A stretch of DNA of 64,000 nucleotides, from the NCBI RefSeq assembly GCF_015841355.1, contig NZ_CP064908.1:1984001-2048000 (forward strand), read 5' to 3'. Of this stretch, positions 17,071-25,896 are shown piece after piece. Each line of letters starts with the position of its first letter. The first letter of the stretch is position 1. The position numbers were made by a program, and so were the translations under genes. Source of the DNA: Synechococcus sp. CBW1107. Lineage in GTDB: Bacteria; Cyanobacteriota; Cyanobacteriia; PCC-6307; Cyanobiaceae. The notes under the pieces were generated by a model. The model searched no databases, was not told the origin of the DNA, and was given only the letters and a program-made list of their open reading frames with translations.

Positions 17071-18264
17071 ATGCTTTCCCGGGCAGAGGTCGCTGGTCCA
17101 GTCCTGCTTTTTGGATGTTCACAGATGACACGTTCGATTGTTGATCCAGCTGGCACTCTGTCGGCGGTTCAGACCGAGCCCCAGTCCAGGGAAGCCAGTC
17201 ACTCCCTCGGCTACAGAGGAACCCGTCTGATGGCAGGAGCCTTCAACCAGGCCCAGATGGCCATGGCGGAGGCCTACATCAACGGTCTGGAAATTCCCGA
17301 CTCGCTGTTCCGAGGGATGGTCCACGCCTCCATGCCCATTCTGTTCCGCCACTTCCCCGGCCTGTTGGCTCCGTATGACTGGGTGCTGGAGGAATCGGAT
17401 CGGATTGCAGAGTCATCCAGGGAACTGATGGAAATTCAGTATGATCGCCCCCAAGAGATGCTGAATCGAATGCTGGGCGATTGGGAGCCTATTTACCCAA
17501 AGTATAGCACTGGATTCTGGGAGCATGGCGCCAAGGATCTGGAAGAATCGCAACGGCACATGATTGATCAGATGATTGAGCGTCTGGGTATTGTCGATGG
17601 AGACAATCTCCTTGATTTTGGCTGTGGCTGGGGTTGCGTTCCCAATTACATCCTTTCAAAGTTTCCCAATCTGCGCTGCACGGGAGTCAATCTGAGTCGG
17701 CAGCAATGTGCGTACATGCGTGGGAAGATGAAGGACCCGAACAGTCAATTGAGCTCGGGAAGATTCACCCTGATTGAGGGTGATCTCAATGAAGTGGAAT
17801 TACCCGAAAAGTTTACCAAGATCATCTCCGTTGGCGTCTTCTGCCATGTCGGCAATCTGACGCGAGCTTTCCGAAAGCTGGCCAGCTTGCTTGAACCCGG
17901 TGGGAAGACATTGATTCATATCATCACGGTTAGGATTCCCAATAATATGTCGTCGGGCTTCACCCACAAGTATATTTTCCCTCATGGGCGCTACTGGAAT
18001 CATGACGCTATTCCCAGCCATGATCGTGACCTCAAAACCATTCAGAAATGGTACATGAATGGAACCAACTACCACCAGACGCTCACTGCCTGGCTGAATC
18101 GATTTGACGCCTCCCAGGATGTGGTCAGCCAATTGGACTATGGCATGGACTATGCAAGATTTCGGCGTATATGGCGCTTTTATCTCCTCTTGCTCGGGAC
18201 AATCTTCAGCAGCTGTGATGGTGAATTCAATGGCAACGGCCAGTATCTGTTGACCCATTCCTGA
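17071..18264 (+). CDS. CFA-synthase-type SAM-dependent methyltransferase
   Basis: A 397-residue class I methyltransferase of the cyclopropane-fatty-acid-synthase/mycolic-acid-methylase type. The SAM motif I is LDFGCGWG at residues 181-188, followed by CTGVNLSRQQ (acidic-loop region without the usual Glu/Asp match), IEGDLNEVEL and IISVGVFCHVGN. An N-terminal helical region precedes it and a C-terminal domain rich in aromatic residues (WRFYLLLLGTIFSSCDGEFNGNGQ) follows. The substrate is unknown: lipid, betaine-type amine or small molecule are all open. ATGs at 17125 and 17230 are alternative starts. Codon use is markedly AT-richer than every neighbour, which suggests horizontal acquisition. Confidence 0.82.
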   Translation: MLSRAEVAGPVLLFGCSQMTRSIVDPAGTLSAVQTEPQSREASHSLGYRGTRLMAGAFNQAQMAMAEAYINGLEIPDSLFRGMVHASMPILFRHFPGLLAPYDWVLEESDRIAESSRELMEIQYDRPQEMLNRMLGDWEPIYPKYSTGFWEHGAKDLEESQRHMIDQMIERLGIVDGDNLLDFGCGWGCVPNYILSKFPNLRCTGVNLSRQQCAYMRGKMKDPNSQLSSGRFTLIEGDLNEVELPEKFTKIISVGVFCHVGNLTRAFRKLASLLEPGGKTLIHIITVRIPNNMSSGFTHKYIFPHGRYWNHDAIPSHDRDLKTIQKWYMNGTNYHQTLTAWLNRFDASQDVVSQLDYGMDYARFRRIWRFYLLLLGTIFSSCDGEFNGNGQYLLTHS

Positions 18265-18282
18265 ACTCTGCTGGGGTCGGTT

Positions 18283-18663
18283 TCAGGTGTCTGGGAAGGC
18301 GGCAATGCCGACTCCATAGGTGAGGCTCATCCGCCCAGCCCAGTAGAGCAGAAGCAGCAGTGTCACCACGCCCAGGTGGGTGCCCTTCAATTCCTGGGGC
18401 ACAAGCCGCCGGGTCCAGAGAGCCTGCGCCGACCATGCCAGCAGGGCGGCAGCGGCGATCGGCCCGAAGGCGTGCAGGTCCACCGACTCCGAGAACCGGC
18501 CATTCAGGGCCGCGGCCGTGGCGCGAGTCAGGAAGCAGGTGGGGCACGGAAGGCCCGTGAGTGCCCTCAGTGGACAGCTCAGTCCAGGCAGGGCCGGATG
18601 CCAGCCCTTCAGCCAGAGGTAGCCGGTGAGCAACGCAGGTCCAGCGATGCCGCACCGGCGCAA
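18283..18663 (-). CDS. DUF2752 membrane protein
   Basis: A 126-residue membrane protein with the DUF2752 signature: CPLRALTGLPCPTCFLTRATAAALNGRF, a Cys-rich loop followed by transmembrane helices. The function of the family is unknown; it often travels with TM2 proteins, and here a TM2 gene lies 2.2 kb away. The start is uncertain: TTG at 18663 is used, since longer frames run into ndhH, but a CTG at 18723 overlapping the ndhH stop is also possible. Confidence 0.78.
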   Translation of the reverse strand: MRRCGIAGPALLTGYLWLKGWHPALPGLSCPLRALTGLPCPTCFLTRATAAALNGRFSESVDLHAFGPIAAAALLAWSAQALWTRRLVPQELKGTHLGVVTLLLLLYWAGRMSLTYGVGIAAFPDT

Positions 18664-18719
18664 CTGATTGAGCCAGCGGCTTCGCCGGCCTCGTCCCCGC
18701 CGCCGACTGCCGTCTGCGC

Positions 18720-19904
18720 TCAGCGGTCCACCGAGCCCATGATCACGTCGATCGAGCCCAGGATCGCCATGATGTCGGCCACCTTGGCCCCGGTGAGGAT
18801 GTGGGGCAGGATCTGCAGATTGTTGAAATCGGCAGCCCGGATCTTCCAACGCCAGGGGGTGACATCATCATTGCCCATGATGAACACGCCCAGTTCGCCT
18901 TTACCCGATTCCACCCTGGCGTAGAGCTCACCGCCGGGGATCTTGAAGGTTGGGGCCACTTTCTTGGCCACATATTGGTAGTCGAAGTCATACCAGGAGC
19001 TCTTCTTGCCCTCGTTCATCCTCTGGGCCTCCAGGTTTTCGGTGGGGCCGCCGGGGATGGCTGTGCAGGCCTGGCGCAGGATCTTCAGCGACTGGCGCAT
19101 CTCCTCGATCCTCACCCGATAGCGGGCGTAGCAGTCGCCCTCCTTCTCCCAGGCCACGTCCCACTCGAAATCGTCGTAGCACTCGTACTTGTCGATCTTT
19201 CTCAGGTCCCAGGGCACGCCGGAGGCACGCAGCATCGGGCCCGAAAGGCTCCAGTTGATGGCCATCTCACGGCTGATCACCCCCAGTCCCTCAATGCGGC
19301 GTTTGAAGATGGGGTTATTGGTGATCAGTTTCTCGTATTCGTCGATCTTTGGGCCGAAATAATCGCAGAAGTCGAGGCACTTTTCCAGCCAGCCGTAGGG
19401 CAGATCGGCGGCAACCCCACCGATGCGGAAGTAGTTGTTGTTGATCAGCCGCTGTCCGGTGGCAGCTTCCCAGAGGTCGTAGATCATCTCCCGCTCACGG
19501 AAGATGTAGAAGAAGGGGGTCTGGGCGCCCACATCGGCCAGGAACGGGCCAAGCCAGAGCAGATGGTTGGCGATGCGGTTCAGCTCCAGCATCAGCACAC
19601 GGATGTAGCTGGCGCGTTTCGGCACCTGGATGCTGGCCAGCTTCTCGGGAGCGTTGACCGTGATCGCCTCGTTGAACATGCCGGCCGCGTAGTCCCAGCG
19701 GCTCACATAGGGCACGAACATCACGTTCGTGCGGTTCTCGGCGATCTTCTCCATGCCGCGGTGCAGGTAGCCGATCACCGGCTCGCAGTCCACCACGTCT
19801 TCGCCATCGAGGGTCACCACCAGCCGCAGCACCCCGTGCATGGAGGGGTGATGGGGCCCGAAGTTGACCACCATCGGCTCCGTGCGCGTTTCCAGTTGCG
19901 TCAT
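18720..19904 (-). CDS. ndhH: NAD(P)H-quinone oxidoreductase subunit H
   Basis: The 49-kDa-type subunit of the cyanobacterial NDH-1 complex, on the peripheral arm facing the thylakoid cytoplasmic side, involved in respiration and cyclic electron flow. The 394-residue protein is full length, with [18 protein letters not shown] near the N-terminus and ending [10 protein letters not shown], as in NdhH. The ATG at 19904 gives [11 protein letters not shown], the usual cyanobacterial N-terminus. It is divergent from rsmH with a 47-bp gap. Confidence 0.97.
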   Translation of the reverse strand: MTQLETRTEPMVVNFGPHHPSMHGVLRLVVTLDGEDVVDCEPVIGYLHRGMEKIAENRTNVMFVPYVSRWDYAAGMFNEAITVNAPEKLASIQVPKRASYIRVLMLELNRIANHLLWLGPFLADVGAQTPFFYIFREREMIYDLWEAATGQRLINNNYFRIGGVAADLPYGWLEKCLDFCDYFGPKIDEYEKLITNNPIFKRRIEGLGVISREMAINWSLSGPMLRASGVPWDLRKIDKYECYDDFEWDVAWEKEGDCYARYRVRIEEMRQSLKILRQACTAIPGGPTENLEAQRMNEGKKSSWYDFDYQYVAKKVAPTFKIPGGELYARVESGKGELGVFIMGNDDVTPWRWKIRAADFNNLQILPHILTGAKVADIMAILGSIDVIMGSVDR

Positions 19905-19951
19905 GGGCCGGAGGTCTCGGAAGCGGACGTGCGGATCTTAGGAAGGAACCC

Positions 19952-20851
19952 ATGCAGCAGACGTTCGATCACCTGCCGGTTCTGGCCGCTGCCGTGGTAG
20001 CCGGCTTTACCGACTTGCCCTGTGAAGGAACTCTGCTGGATGCCACCGTGGGTGGCGGTGGCCACAGCGCCCTCTTGCTGGCGGCTCATCCGGGATTGCG
20101 CCTGATCGGCCTCGATCAGGATCCCTCGGCCCTGGAGGCGGCAGCCGAGCGGCTGGCACCTTTTGCTGATCGGGTCAGCCTGGTGGCCTCCAACTTCGCC
20201 ACCTACACCCCCAGCGGGCCCCTGGTGGGGGTGCTGGCCGATCTGGGGGTGAGCAGCCCCCAGCTGGATCGGCCTGAGCGGGGCTTCAGCTTCCGCCTGG
20301 ATGGCCCCCTCGACATGCGCATGAACAACGCTGAGGGCGAGTCCGCCGCTGAGCTGATCGACCGTCTGGAGGAGAAGGACCTGGCCGATCTCATCTACGC
20401 CTATGGCGAGGAGAGGCTGTCGCGGCGGATCGCCCGCCGTATCGTCGAGGCCCGTCCCTGGCAGGGCTCGGGTCGGGGCACGGCTGCTCTGGCCTATCTG
20501 GTGGCCGGCTGCTATCCCCCCAAGGGCCGCCATGGCCGCATCCATGCCGCCACCCGCACCTTCCAGGCCCTGCGCATCGCTGTGAACGACGAACTCGGGT
20601 CGCTCGAGCGCCTGCTTCACGAGGCCCCCGACTGGCTGACGCCTGGTGGACTGTTCGGTGTGATCAGTTTCCACTCCCTCGAGGACCGGCGGGTGAAGAC
20701 AGCGTTCCTGGGCGATGACCGCCTTGAGCGTCTGACCCGCAGGCCCCTGGTGGCCGATGACCAGGAGGCGGAGCGCAATCCCCGCAGCCGTTCAGCGAAG
20801 TTCAGGATGGCCCGCCGGCGTTCGGCGGACCCTGTCCCGGGGCAGCGCTGA
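19952..20851 (+). CDS. rsmH: 16S rRNA m4C1402 methyltransferase
   Basis: RsmH (MraW) methylates N4 of C1402 in 16S rRNA. The 299-residue protein shows [11 protein letters not shown] at the N-terminus, the SAM-binding [40 protein letters not shown] and [10 protein letters not shown]. In many bacteria the gene heads the division and cell-wall cluster, but here it is followed by a DUF456 gene that overlaps its stop by 1 bp. Confidence 0.97.
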   Translation: MQQTFDHLPVLAAAVVAGFTDLPCEGTLLDATVGGGGHSALLLAAHPGLRLIGLDQDPSALEAAAERLAPFADRVSLVASNFATYTPSGPLVGVLADLGVSSPQLDRPERGFSFRLDGPLDMRMNNAEGESAAELIDRLEEKDLADLIYAYGEERLSRRIARRIVEARPWQGSGRGTAALAYLVAGCYPPKGRHGRIHAATRTFQALRIAVNDELGSLERLLHEAPDWLTPGGLFGVISFHSLEDRRVKTAFLGDDRLERLTRRPLVADDQEAERNPRSRSAKFRMARRRSADPVPGQR

Positions 20852-21399
20852 TGGATCGCAGTGACCTGTTCTGGTGGATTGCGTTCAGCATCCAGCTGAT
20901 GGCCATCCCCGGAACGCTGCTGCCCATCCTGCCGGGGCTGATCTTCCTGCCGCTGGGGGCGGCGGTCTGGGTCTGGGCCGAGGGCTGGGCCGGCACCTGG
21001 CCGGAGTTCCTTCTGGCTGCTCTGATCCTGCTGCTGGGCTGGGGAGCGGATCTGCTCGGCGTGACCCTTGGGGCGGCCAGGCTCCAGGCCACCCGCTGGG
21101 CCTATGTGGGGGCCGGCCTGGGCTTGCTGGTGGGTCTGCTGGGGCTGTTACCGGCGCTGCCGGTGGGGGGACCACTGCTGGGCGCCCTGCTCGGCCCTTT
21201 GCTGGGGGCCTCCCTGGGTGAACTTCTGACGGCTCCCACCTCGCTCGGGCCCCTGGGCCTGCTGCGGCTGCGCCGTTCCCTGCTGGTGGGGCTGGCCGTG
21301 GTCACCGGGATGCTCGTGAGCCGGGTGGCCCAGTTCCTGCTGGCCCTGGCCGGAGTGGCGGGGTTCGTTCTGCTCAGCCGGCTGCTGCTGCCGGGTTGA
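20851..21399 (+). CDS. DUF456 membrane protein
   Basis: A 182-residue, strongly hydrophobic protein with about five transmembrane helices. The Gly/Leu-rich pattern (PGTLLPILPGLIFLPLGA early, then a duplicated LLGALLGPLLGASLGE) fits DUF456, a widespread membrane family of unknown function with glycine-zipper-like helices. The ATG overlaps the rsmH stop by 1 bp, so translation is coupled. Confidence 0.85.
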   Translation: MDRSDLFWWIAFSIQLMAIPGTLLPILPGLIFLPLGAAVWVWAEGWAGTWPEFLLAALILLLGWGADLLGVTLGAARLQATRWAYVGAGLGLLVGLLGLLPALPVGGPLLGALLGPLLGASLGELLTAPTSLGPLGLLRLRRSLLVGLAVVTGMLVSRVAQFLLALAGVAGFVLLSRLLLPG

Positions 21400-21480
21400 C
21401 GCCGTGCGGCCGCAGCAGGCTCGCGCCCGGCGGGGCTCCCGGCAGCCCGTCGGTGGCCCCGGCAAGGGAAGGCTTTCCGG

Positions 21481-22611
21481 TCAGCGCCGCAGCTCTCGCA
21501 GGACCCCGGCCACCACCTCAACCGCCTGGTCGATCTCCTCGGACGTGGTGGGGCGTCCGAGCCCGAACCGGATCGAGGCCGCCGCTTCGGCTGGGGTCAG
21601 CCCCAGAGCTGCCAGCACGTGTGAGGGGCTGCCGCTGCTGCAGGCCGAGCCTCCGCTCACCGCCAGCTGCCTCCGCAGGGACCGGTGCAGCTGGTTGCCA
21701 TCCACCCCCTCCAGATGAACGTTGAGGTTGTGGGCGAGACGGTGCTCGAGGCTGCCGTTCACCCGCACCCCTCCCAGCTCCAGCAGACCCGCCAGCAGCT
21801 GGTCGCGCAACTTGCCCAGGCGCTCCAGTCGCGCCTCCCGGTCGCGGCTGGCCAGCTCCGCCGCTCGCTGCAGTCCCACGATCAGGGGAACCGGCAGCGT
21901 CCCACCCCGCAGGCCCCCTTCCTGGCCACCGCCGTGCTGCTGGGGGGCCAGGATCATCCCTTCAGCGAGCACCAGGGCACCGATGCCCTTGGGTCCGTAG
22001 ATCTTGTGTCCGCTGAGGCTGAACAGGTCGAGGCCCAGCTCGCCTGGACTGAACGGGCGATTCCCGAAGATCTGGGCTCCATCGCTGTGCAGCGCGATGC
22101 CCCGCCCAAGGCAGAGCTCCCGGATGGCGTCGAGGGGCTGCAGCACGCCGATCTCGTTGTTGGCGGCCATCACGCACACCAGCAGCGTGTCGTCACGCAG
22201 GGCCTCGCTGAGGCGATTCAGGTCCACCAGCCCATCGCGCCGCACCGGCAGCACGGTGAGATCGAATCCGTGGCCCGCCAGATAGCGCAGGGGCTCCAGC
22301 ACCGCACGGTGCTCCGTGGCCAGGGTGATCAGGTGGCGGCCCCGCTGGCGGCGGGCCTCCACCAGCCCCTTGATCGCCAGGTTGTTCGCCTCCGTGGCCC
22401 CACTGGTGAACACCACCTGCTCCGGGGCCACACCCAGCTGCCGGGCCAGGCTGCTGCGGGCCTGCGCCACCGCCGCGGCCGCCTCCAGGCCAGGACGGTG
22501 GGAGCGACTGGAGGGGTTGGCGAACAGCTCGCTCCAGTAGGGCGCCATCGCACTCACCACCGCTGGATCACAGGGTGTGGTGGCCTGATGGTCCAGATAG
22601 ATGGTGGCCAT
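21481..22611 (-). CDS. Cysteine desulfurase (IscS/NifS type)
   Basis: PLP enzyme of 376 residues that releases sulfur from cysteine for Fe-S clusters and thiolated tRNA. The N-terminal IYLDHQATTPCDPAV is diagnostic; the Schiff-base Lys203 lies in SLSGHKIYGPKG and the catalytic Cys324 in SGGSACSSG. This is the class I IscS/NifS type, distinct from SufS. No Fe-S scaffold gene is adjacent. Which of the cyanobacterial paralogues it is cannot be settled here. Confidence 0.95.
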   Translation of the reverse strand: MATIYLDHQATTPCDPAVVSAMAPYWSELFANPSSRSHRPGLEAAAAVAQARSSLARQLGVAPEQVVFTSGATEANNLAIKGLVEARRQRGRHLITLATEHRAVLEPLRYLAGHGFDLTVLPVRRDGLVDLNRLSEALRDDTLLVCVMAANNEIGVLQPLDAIRELCLGRGIALHSDGAQIFGNRPFSPGELGLDLFSLSGHKIYGPKGIGALVLAEGMILAPQQHGGGQEGGLRGGTLPVPLIVGLQRAAELASRDREARLERLGKLRDQLLAGLLELGGVRVNGSLEHRLAHNLNVHLEGVDGNQLHRSLRRQLAVSGGSACSSGSPSHVLAALGLTPAEAAASIRFGLGRPTTSEEIDQAVEVVAGVLRELRR

Positions 22612-22661
22612 CCCTCCTTCCCATCCCCGCGGAACCGTTCCATGCTGACAACCCAGCTGCC

Positions 22662-23198
22662 ATGAACCAGCCGATGGCTTCCATCTCGCGACTACGGCTC
22701 CTGGCTGCTGCCCTCGCCACCCTGGCGCCTGCGGGGCTGACCTCCATGCCCTCAGTCGACGCCCAGAGCGTTTTCCTGCGCCCGGATCAGAATCGCCCCG
22801 CCGGGATGGCCCTTCTGCTGGAGCGGGACATTGCCGACGGCAAGCAGGCCCTGGGGGTGTTCGGCATCACCGCCGATCCCGTCCAGCCCCAGGTCTGGCG
22901 GATCAAGGTGTGGGAGGAGCTGCCCAACGATGTCAAGGTCCGCTCCGAGACGGTCCAGTGCTCGCCCTCGGCGCCGCTGCGGGTCACCAACGATGGCCGC
23001 AGCCTGATCCTGCGCGAACTCAATCCCGGCGGCGTGGTCACACCGGCCAACCGCATCGACCATCTGGTCTGGTGGGCCACCTGTTTCCCGGAGCAGGCCG
23101 GCAAGGACCCCAACAGCCTGCGCGGCCTGGCCCGTCAGCTGGGCTACAGCGGCAACCGGGTGGAGCGGGAGCAGGTGGTGCCCGCCTCCAACCTCTGA
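22662..23198 (+). CDS. Secreted protein, unknown
   Basis: A 178-residue protein with a clear signal peptide (SRLRLLAAALATLAPAGLT, probable cleavage near residue 30-33, ...VDAQS). The mature part is soluble, with two cysteines (QCSPSAP and TCFPEQ) that could form a disulfide. I recognise no domain; it looks like a conserved cyanobacterial periplasmic protein. It is divergent from the desulfurase gene and 45 bp before a response regulator on the same strand. Confidence 0.7.
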   Translation: MNQPMASISRLRLLAAALATLAPAGLTSMPSVDAQSVFLRPDQNRPAGMALLLERDIADGKQALGVFGITADPVQPQVWRIKVWEELPNDVKVRSETVQCSPSAPLRVTNDGRSLILRELNPGGVVTPANRIDHLVWWATCFPEQAGKDPNSLRGLARQLGYSGNRVEREQVVPASNL

Positions 23199-23243
23199 CC
23201 GCCGTGCGGGCCTGGATAGATTCCTCCCAACGCCAGCCGGTTC

Positions 23244-24002
23244 ATGAGTCAGCACGAGTCCGCCAGCAGGCCGGAAGAGGAGAACAGCGCCGAGGAGCCG
23301 ATCAGCCCGCCGGCCCCGGCCCGTCTGCTGCTGGTCGATGACGAGCCCGGTCTGCGCACGGCCGTGCAGGCCTACCTGGAGGACGAAGGCTTCGATGTCA
23401 CCACCGCCAACGACGGCGAGGAAGGCTGGACGGCAGCCCAGGAGCTGATCCCCGACCTGGTGATCAGCGACGTGATGATGCCTCGCCTTGATGGCTATGG
23501 ACTGCTCAGGCGACTGAGGGGCGACGAGCGGCTGGGGGGCACTCCGGTGATCTTTCTCACTGCCAAGGGGATGACGGCCGACCGGATCGAGGGCTTCCAG
23601 GCCGGGGTCGACGACTACATCCCCAAGCCCTTCGATCCCGATGAGCTGGTGGCCCGGGTTCGCAACGTGGTGCGCAGACAGGAGCGGCTGCTGGCCGAGG
23701 CGGCCCGCTACGCCGATGCCGACATCGGCCAGATGGCGCGGCAGATCACCGAGATCCGCTCCCTCCTGCAGCAGACGGGATCCCACAAGAGCGCCACACC
23801 GGCCACCCATTCCTTCACCCCCAGGGAGGCGAGCGTGCTCCAGCTGGTGGCCGAAGGACTGATGAACAAGGAGATCGCCCGCCGCCTGGAAACCTCGATC
23901 CGCAATGTCGAGAAGTACGTGAGCCGCCTGTTCACCAAGACCGGCACCACCAGCCGCACTGAACTGGTGCGCTACGCCCTCGAGAACGGCCTGGTTGACT
24001 GA
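23244..24002 (+). CDS. LuxR-family (NarL/Ycf29-like) response regulator
   Basis: A two-component response regulator of 252 residues. The receiver domain (about residues 30-150) has VDDEPG (acidic pair), the phosphoacceptor Asp in PDLVISDVMMPRLDG and the conserved Lys in IPKPFDP. A linker follows, then a LuxR-type helix-turn-helix (TPREASVLQLVAEGLMNKEIARRL). The pattern is like Ycf29 of algae and cyanobacteria. An acidic Ser/Glu-rich N-terminus of about 27 residues precedes the receiver. No histidine kinase is adjacent, so the signal is unknown. Confidence 0.93.
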   Translation: MSQHESASRPEEENSAEEPISPPAPARLLLVDDEPGLRTAVQAYLEDEGFDVTTANDGEEGWTAAQELIPDLVISDVMMPRLDGYGLLRRLRGDERLGGTPVIFLTAKGMTADRIEGFQAGVDDYIPKPFDPDELVARVRNVVRRQERLLAEAARYADADIGQMARQITEIRSLLQQTGSHKSATPATHSFTPREASVLQLVAEGLMNKEIARRLETSIRNVEKYVSRLFTKTGTTSRTELVRYALENGLVD

Positions 24003-25083
24003 CGGGCCACCTGGGGACCCCGTCCTGACGGGTTGGTTGCCGGCCCGACTCAACCAGGGCTGGACCTACCGCGACCGGGTCGGCCCCTCCGAGCGCGGGC
24101 ACTGGCTGAGTGCGTTCTATGCGGCCCGCTACCGGCATTCCGATCGGGAGGCGTGGATGCGGCGGCTGGAGGCCGGCGAGATCAGGTGCAACGGCGAGGC
24201 GCTCCGGGCTGATCGACCACTGGCCGAGGGTGATCGCCTGGCCTGGCGTCGGCCCCCCTGGCTGGAGGAGGCTGTACCGGCAAGCTGGCCGGTCGTGTTC
24301 GACGATGGCGATCTGTATGTGATCGACAAGCCCAGCGGCCTGCCGGTTCTGCCGGGCGGCGGCTGGCTGGAGCACACCGTGCTGCACCTCCTGGAGCGCC
24401 GCTTCGCTCAGGCCGGCAGCGGGGGCCTGGCCCATGGCGGTGTGCCGAGGCCGGTGCACCGGCTCGGCCGGCACACCTCCGGTCTGCTGGTCTGTGCCCG
24501 TTCTCCCCGGCTGCGGTCCTGGCTGAGCGCCCTGCTGCGCGAGAGCACGGCAGACACCCTGCGCGTGGTTGGGGGCGAGATCCGCAGTGATCACGACCAG
24601 GGCCGACCGCGCGACTGGCCTTGCCGGAGCTGCCTCAAGACCTACAGGGCCCTGACGGCTCCCCTGCCCCTCGCCCTGGCCCCAGGAGAGTGCCTGGAGA
24701 TCACCACGCCGATCGGCCGTCGGCCCCATCCGCTCCTGGGCCAGATCTGGGCGACGCAGGAGTCAGCGGGCGGGGGCCGGTCGCTGCCGGCGATCAGTCG
24801 TCTCACCCTGCTGGAGCGGCGTGGTGATGCCAGCCTGGTGGCCGTGACGATCGGCACGGGTCGTCCGCATCAGATCCGGATCCATCTGGCCAGTGTGGGT
24901 GCCCCGTTGCTGGGGGATCCCCTCTTCCTTTCTGGTGGAGACGCCCATCCAGGCAGGCGGCCCGGCGACGGGGGCTATTGCCTCCATGCCCATCAGCTCA
25001 GACTGCCCCTGCCCGATGGTGGGGAGCTGGAGCTCGAGGCCCCATGCCCTGCCCGGTTGCGCCGCGAAGCGTTCAACCCCTGA
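23995..25083 (+). CDS. RluA-family pseudouridine synthase-like protein, catalytic Asp replaced by Gly
   Basis: A 362-residue RluA-type protein with an S4-like N-terminal RNA-binding part (about residues 55-85: GEIRCNGEALRADRPLAEGD), then DKPSGLPVLP and the active-site region HRLGRHTSGLL at residues 155-165, and RPHQIRIHLASVGAPLLGDPLF near the C-terminus. In RluA enzymes this site reads HRLDxxTSG and the Asp is the nucleophile; here codon 24466-24468 is GGC (Gly158). It may be inactive or use another residue. The TTG start at 23995 overlaps the response regulator by 8 bp. Confidence 0.85.
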   Translation: MTDGPPGDPVLTGWLPARLNQGWTYRDRVGPSERGHWLSAFYAARYRHSDREAWMRRLEAGEIRCNGEALRADRPLAEGDRLAWRRPPWLEEAVPASWPVVFDDGDLYVIDKPSGLPVLPGGGWLEHTVLHLLERRFAQAGSGGLAHGGVPRPVHRLGRHTSGLLVCARSPRLRSWLSALLRESTADTLRVVGGEIRSDHDQGRPRDWPCRSCLKTYRALTAPLPLALAPGECLEITTPIGRRPHPLLGQIWATQESAGGGRSLPAISRLTLLERRGDASLVAVTIGTGRPHQIRIHLASVGAPLLGDPLFLSGGDAHPGRRPGDGGYCLHAHQLRLPLPDGGELELEAPCPARLRREAFNP

Positions 25084-25110
25084 CGGGACAGGGACCCCGG
25101 CTCACCTCAG

Positions 25111-25740
25111 TCAGAAGCCTCCCCAGGTGGAGTTCCGGCTGTGGGTGCGCCCTCCCTGGCCGGTCCATTCGATCTGGGTGGATCCAGGCTGGCGCTCGAC
25201 GACACGCATGGTGGAACGTCCGCCCGGACCCGTGACGACCGTGGAACGATTGCCCTTGCCGTAGGTGGTTTCCCGGGTGGTGGTGCGACCCTGGCGATCG
25301 GTCCACTCGACCTCGGTGGAATCCGGTGAGCGCTCGGCGGAGCGGGTGACGGTGCGACCGCCGGGGCCGGTGATGGTGGTGTTGCCTTCCCCATCCCCGT
25401 AGGTGGAGGTCTGGGTGTAAGTGCGGCCCTGCCTGTCAGTCCACGTGGCTTCTGTGGAACCCGGTGTGCGCTCGGCGGAGCGGGTGACGGTGCGACCGCC
25501 GGGGCCGGTGATGGTGGTGTTGCCTTTGCCGCCCCCGTAGGTGGAGGTCTGGGTGTAGGTGCGGCCCTGGCGGTCGGTCCACCGCGCGTTGGTGGAGCCG
25601 GGCTGGCGCACGGCGGAGCGGGTGATGGTGCGACCGCCGCGGCCGGTGATGGTGGTGTCGGCCCTGGCGGCGGTGGAGTCGAGGGGAACCAGGAGGGCTG
25701 TTGCTCCGAGGGCGGCGAGGGTCAGAAGGAGGCGTTTCAT
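25111..25740 (-). CDS. Secreted protein made of four 46-residue repeats
   Basis: A 209-residue protein with a signal peptide (MKRLLLTLAALGATALLVP..., cleavage near ARA at residue 25-27) and then four tandem repeats: residues 29-74, 75-120, 121-166 and 167-209. Each unit begins T(T/V)(I/V)TGxGGR, contains (R/E)xPxST and W T DRQGRT, and ends with TYG plus Gly/Lys/Asn. The Thr/Gly/Arg-rich, beta-strand-like pattern resembles surface or extracellular matrix repeats rather than an enzyme. I recognise no family. The ATG at 25740 was chosen because the signal peptide follows it directly. Confidence 0.8.
   Translation of the reverse strand: MKRLLLTLAALGATALLVPLDSTAARADTTITGRGGRTITRSAVRQPGSTNARWTDRQGRTYTQTSTYGGGKGNTTITGPGGRTVTRSAERTPGSTEATWTDRQGRTYTQTSTYGDGEGNTTITGPGGRTVTRSAERSPDSTEVEWTDRQGRTTTRETTYGKGNRSTVVTGPGGRSTMRVVERQPGSTQIEWTGQGGRTHSRNSTWGGF
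25114..25656 (-). repeat. Four in-frame tandem repeats, 138-bp period
   Basis: Units lie at 25519-25656, 25381-25518, 25243-25380 and 25114-25242 (the last slightly short). The period is exactly 138 bp, matching 46 codons. Long stretches of the first three units are identical: for example, the segment starting at 25331 recurs at 25469 with at least 55 matching bases. That points to recent duplication or ongoing gene conversion. Confidence 0.9.
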
Positions 25741-25896
25741 TGGAAGAGTTGCAATACGGCGTGAGTGAGCCTCAAGTATCCCGCTGGTGGATGAATGAGC
25801 CATGTCCGGTGAGGGGGGAACTGTGACTGGATGCACCTTCGGGGCCGGAAGGACCCTGGACCCTGGCCGGAGCGGACGTCTGAGTCCTGGCTGCGC

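Noticed and set aside
22752-24053. 433-codon antisense frame over the secreted protein and response regulator
   Set aside because: It spans two genes with clear domains on the plus strand and has no motif of its own.
25114-25656. CRISPR or satellite array
   Set aside because: The units abut without spacers, are 138 bp long and keep one reading frame with a signal peptide. They are protein-coding repeats.
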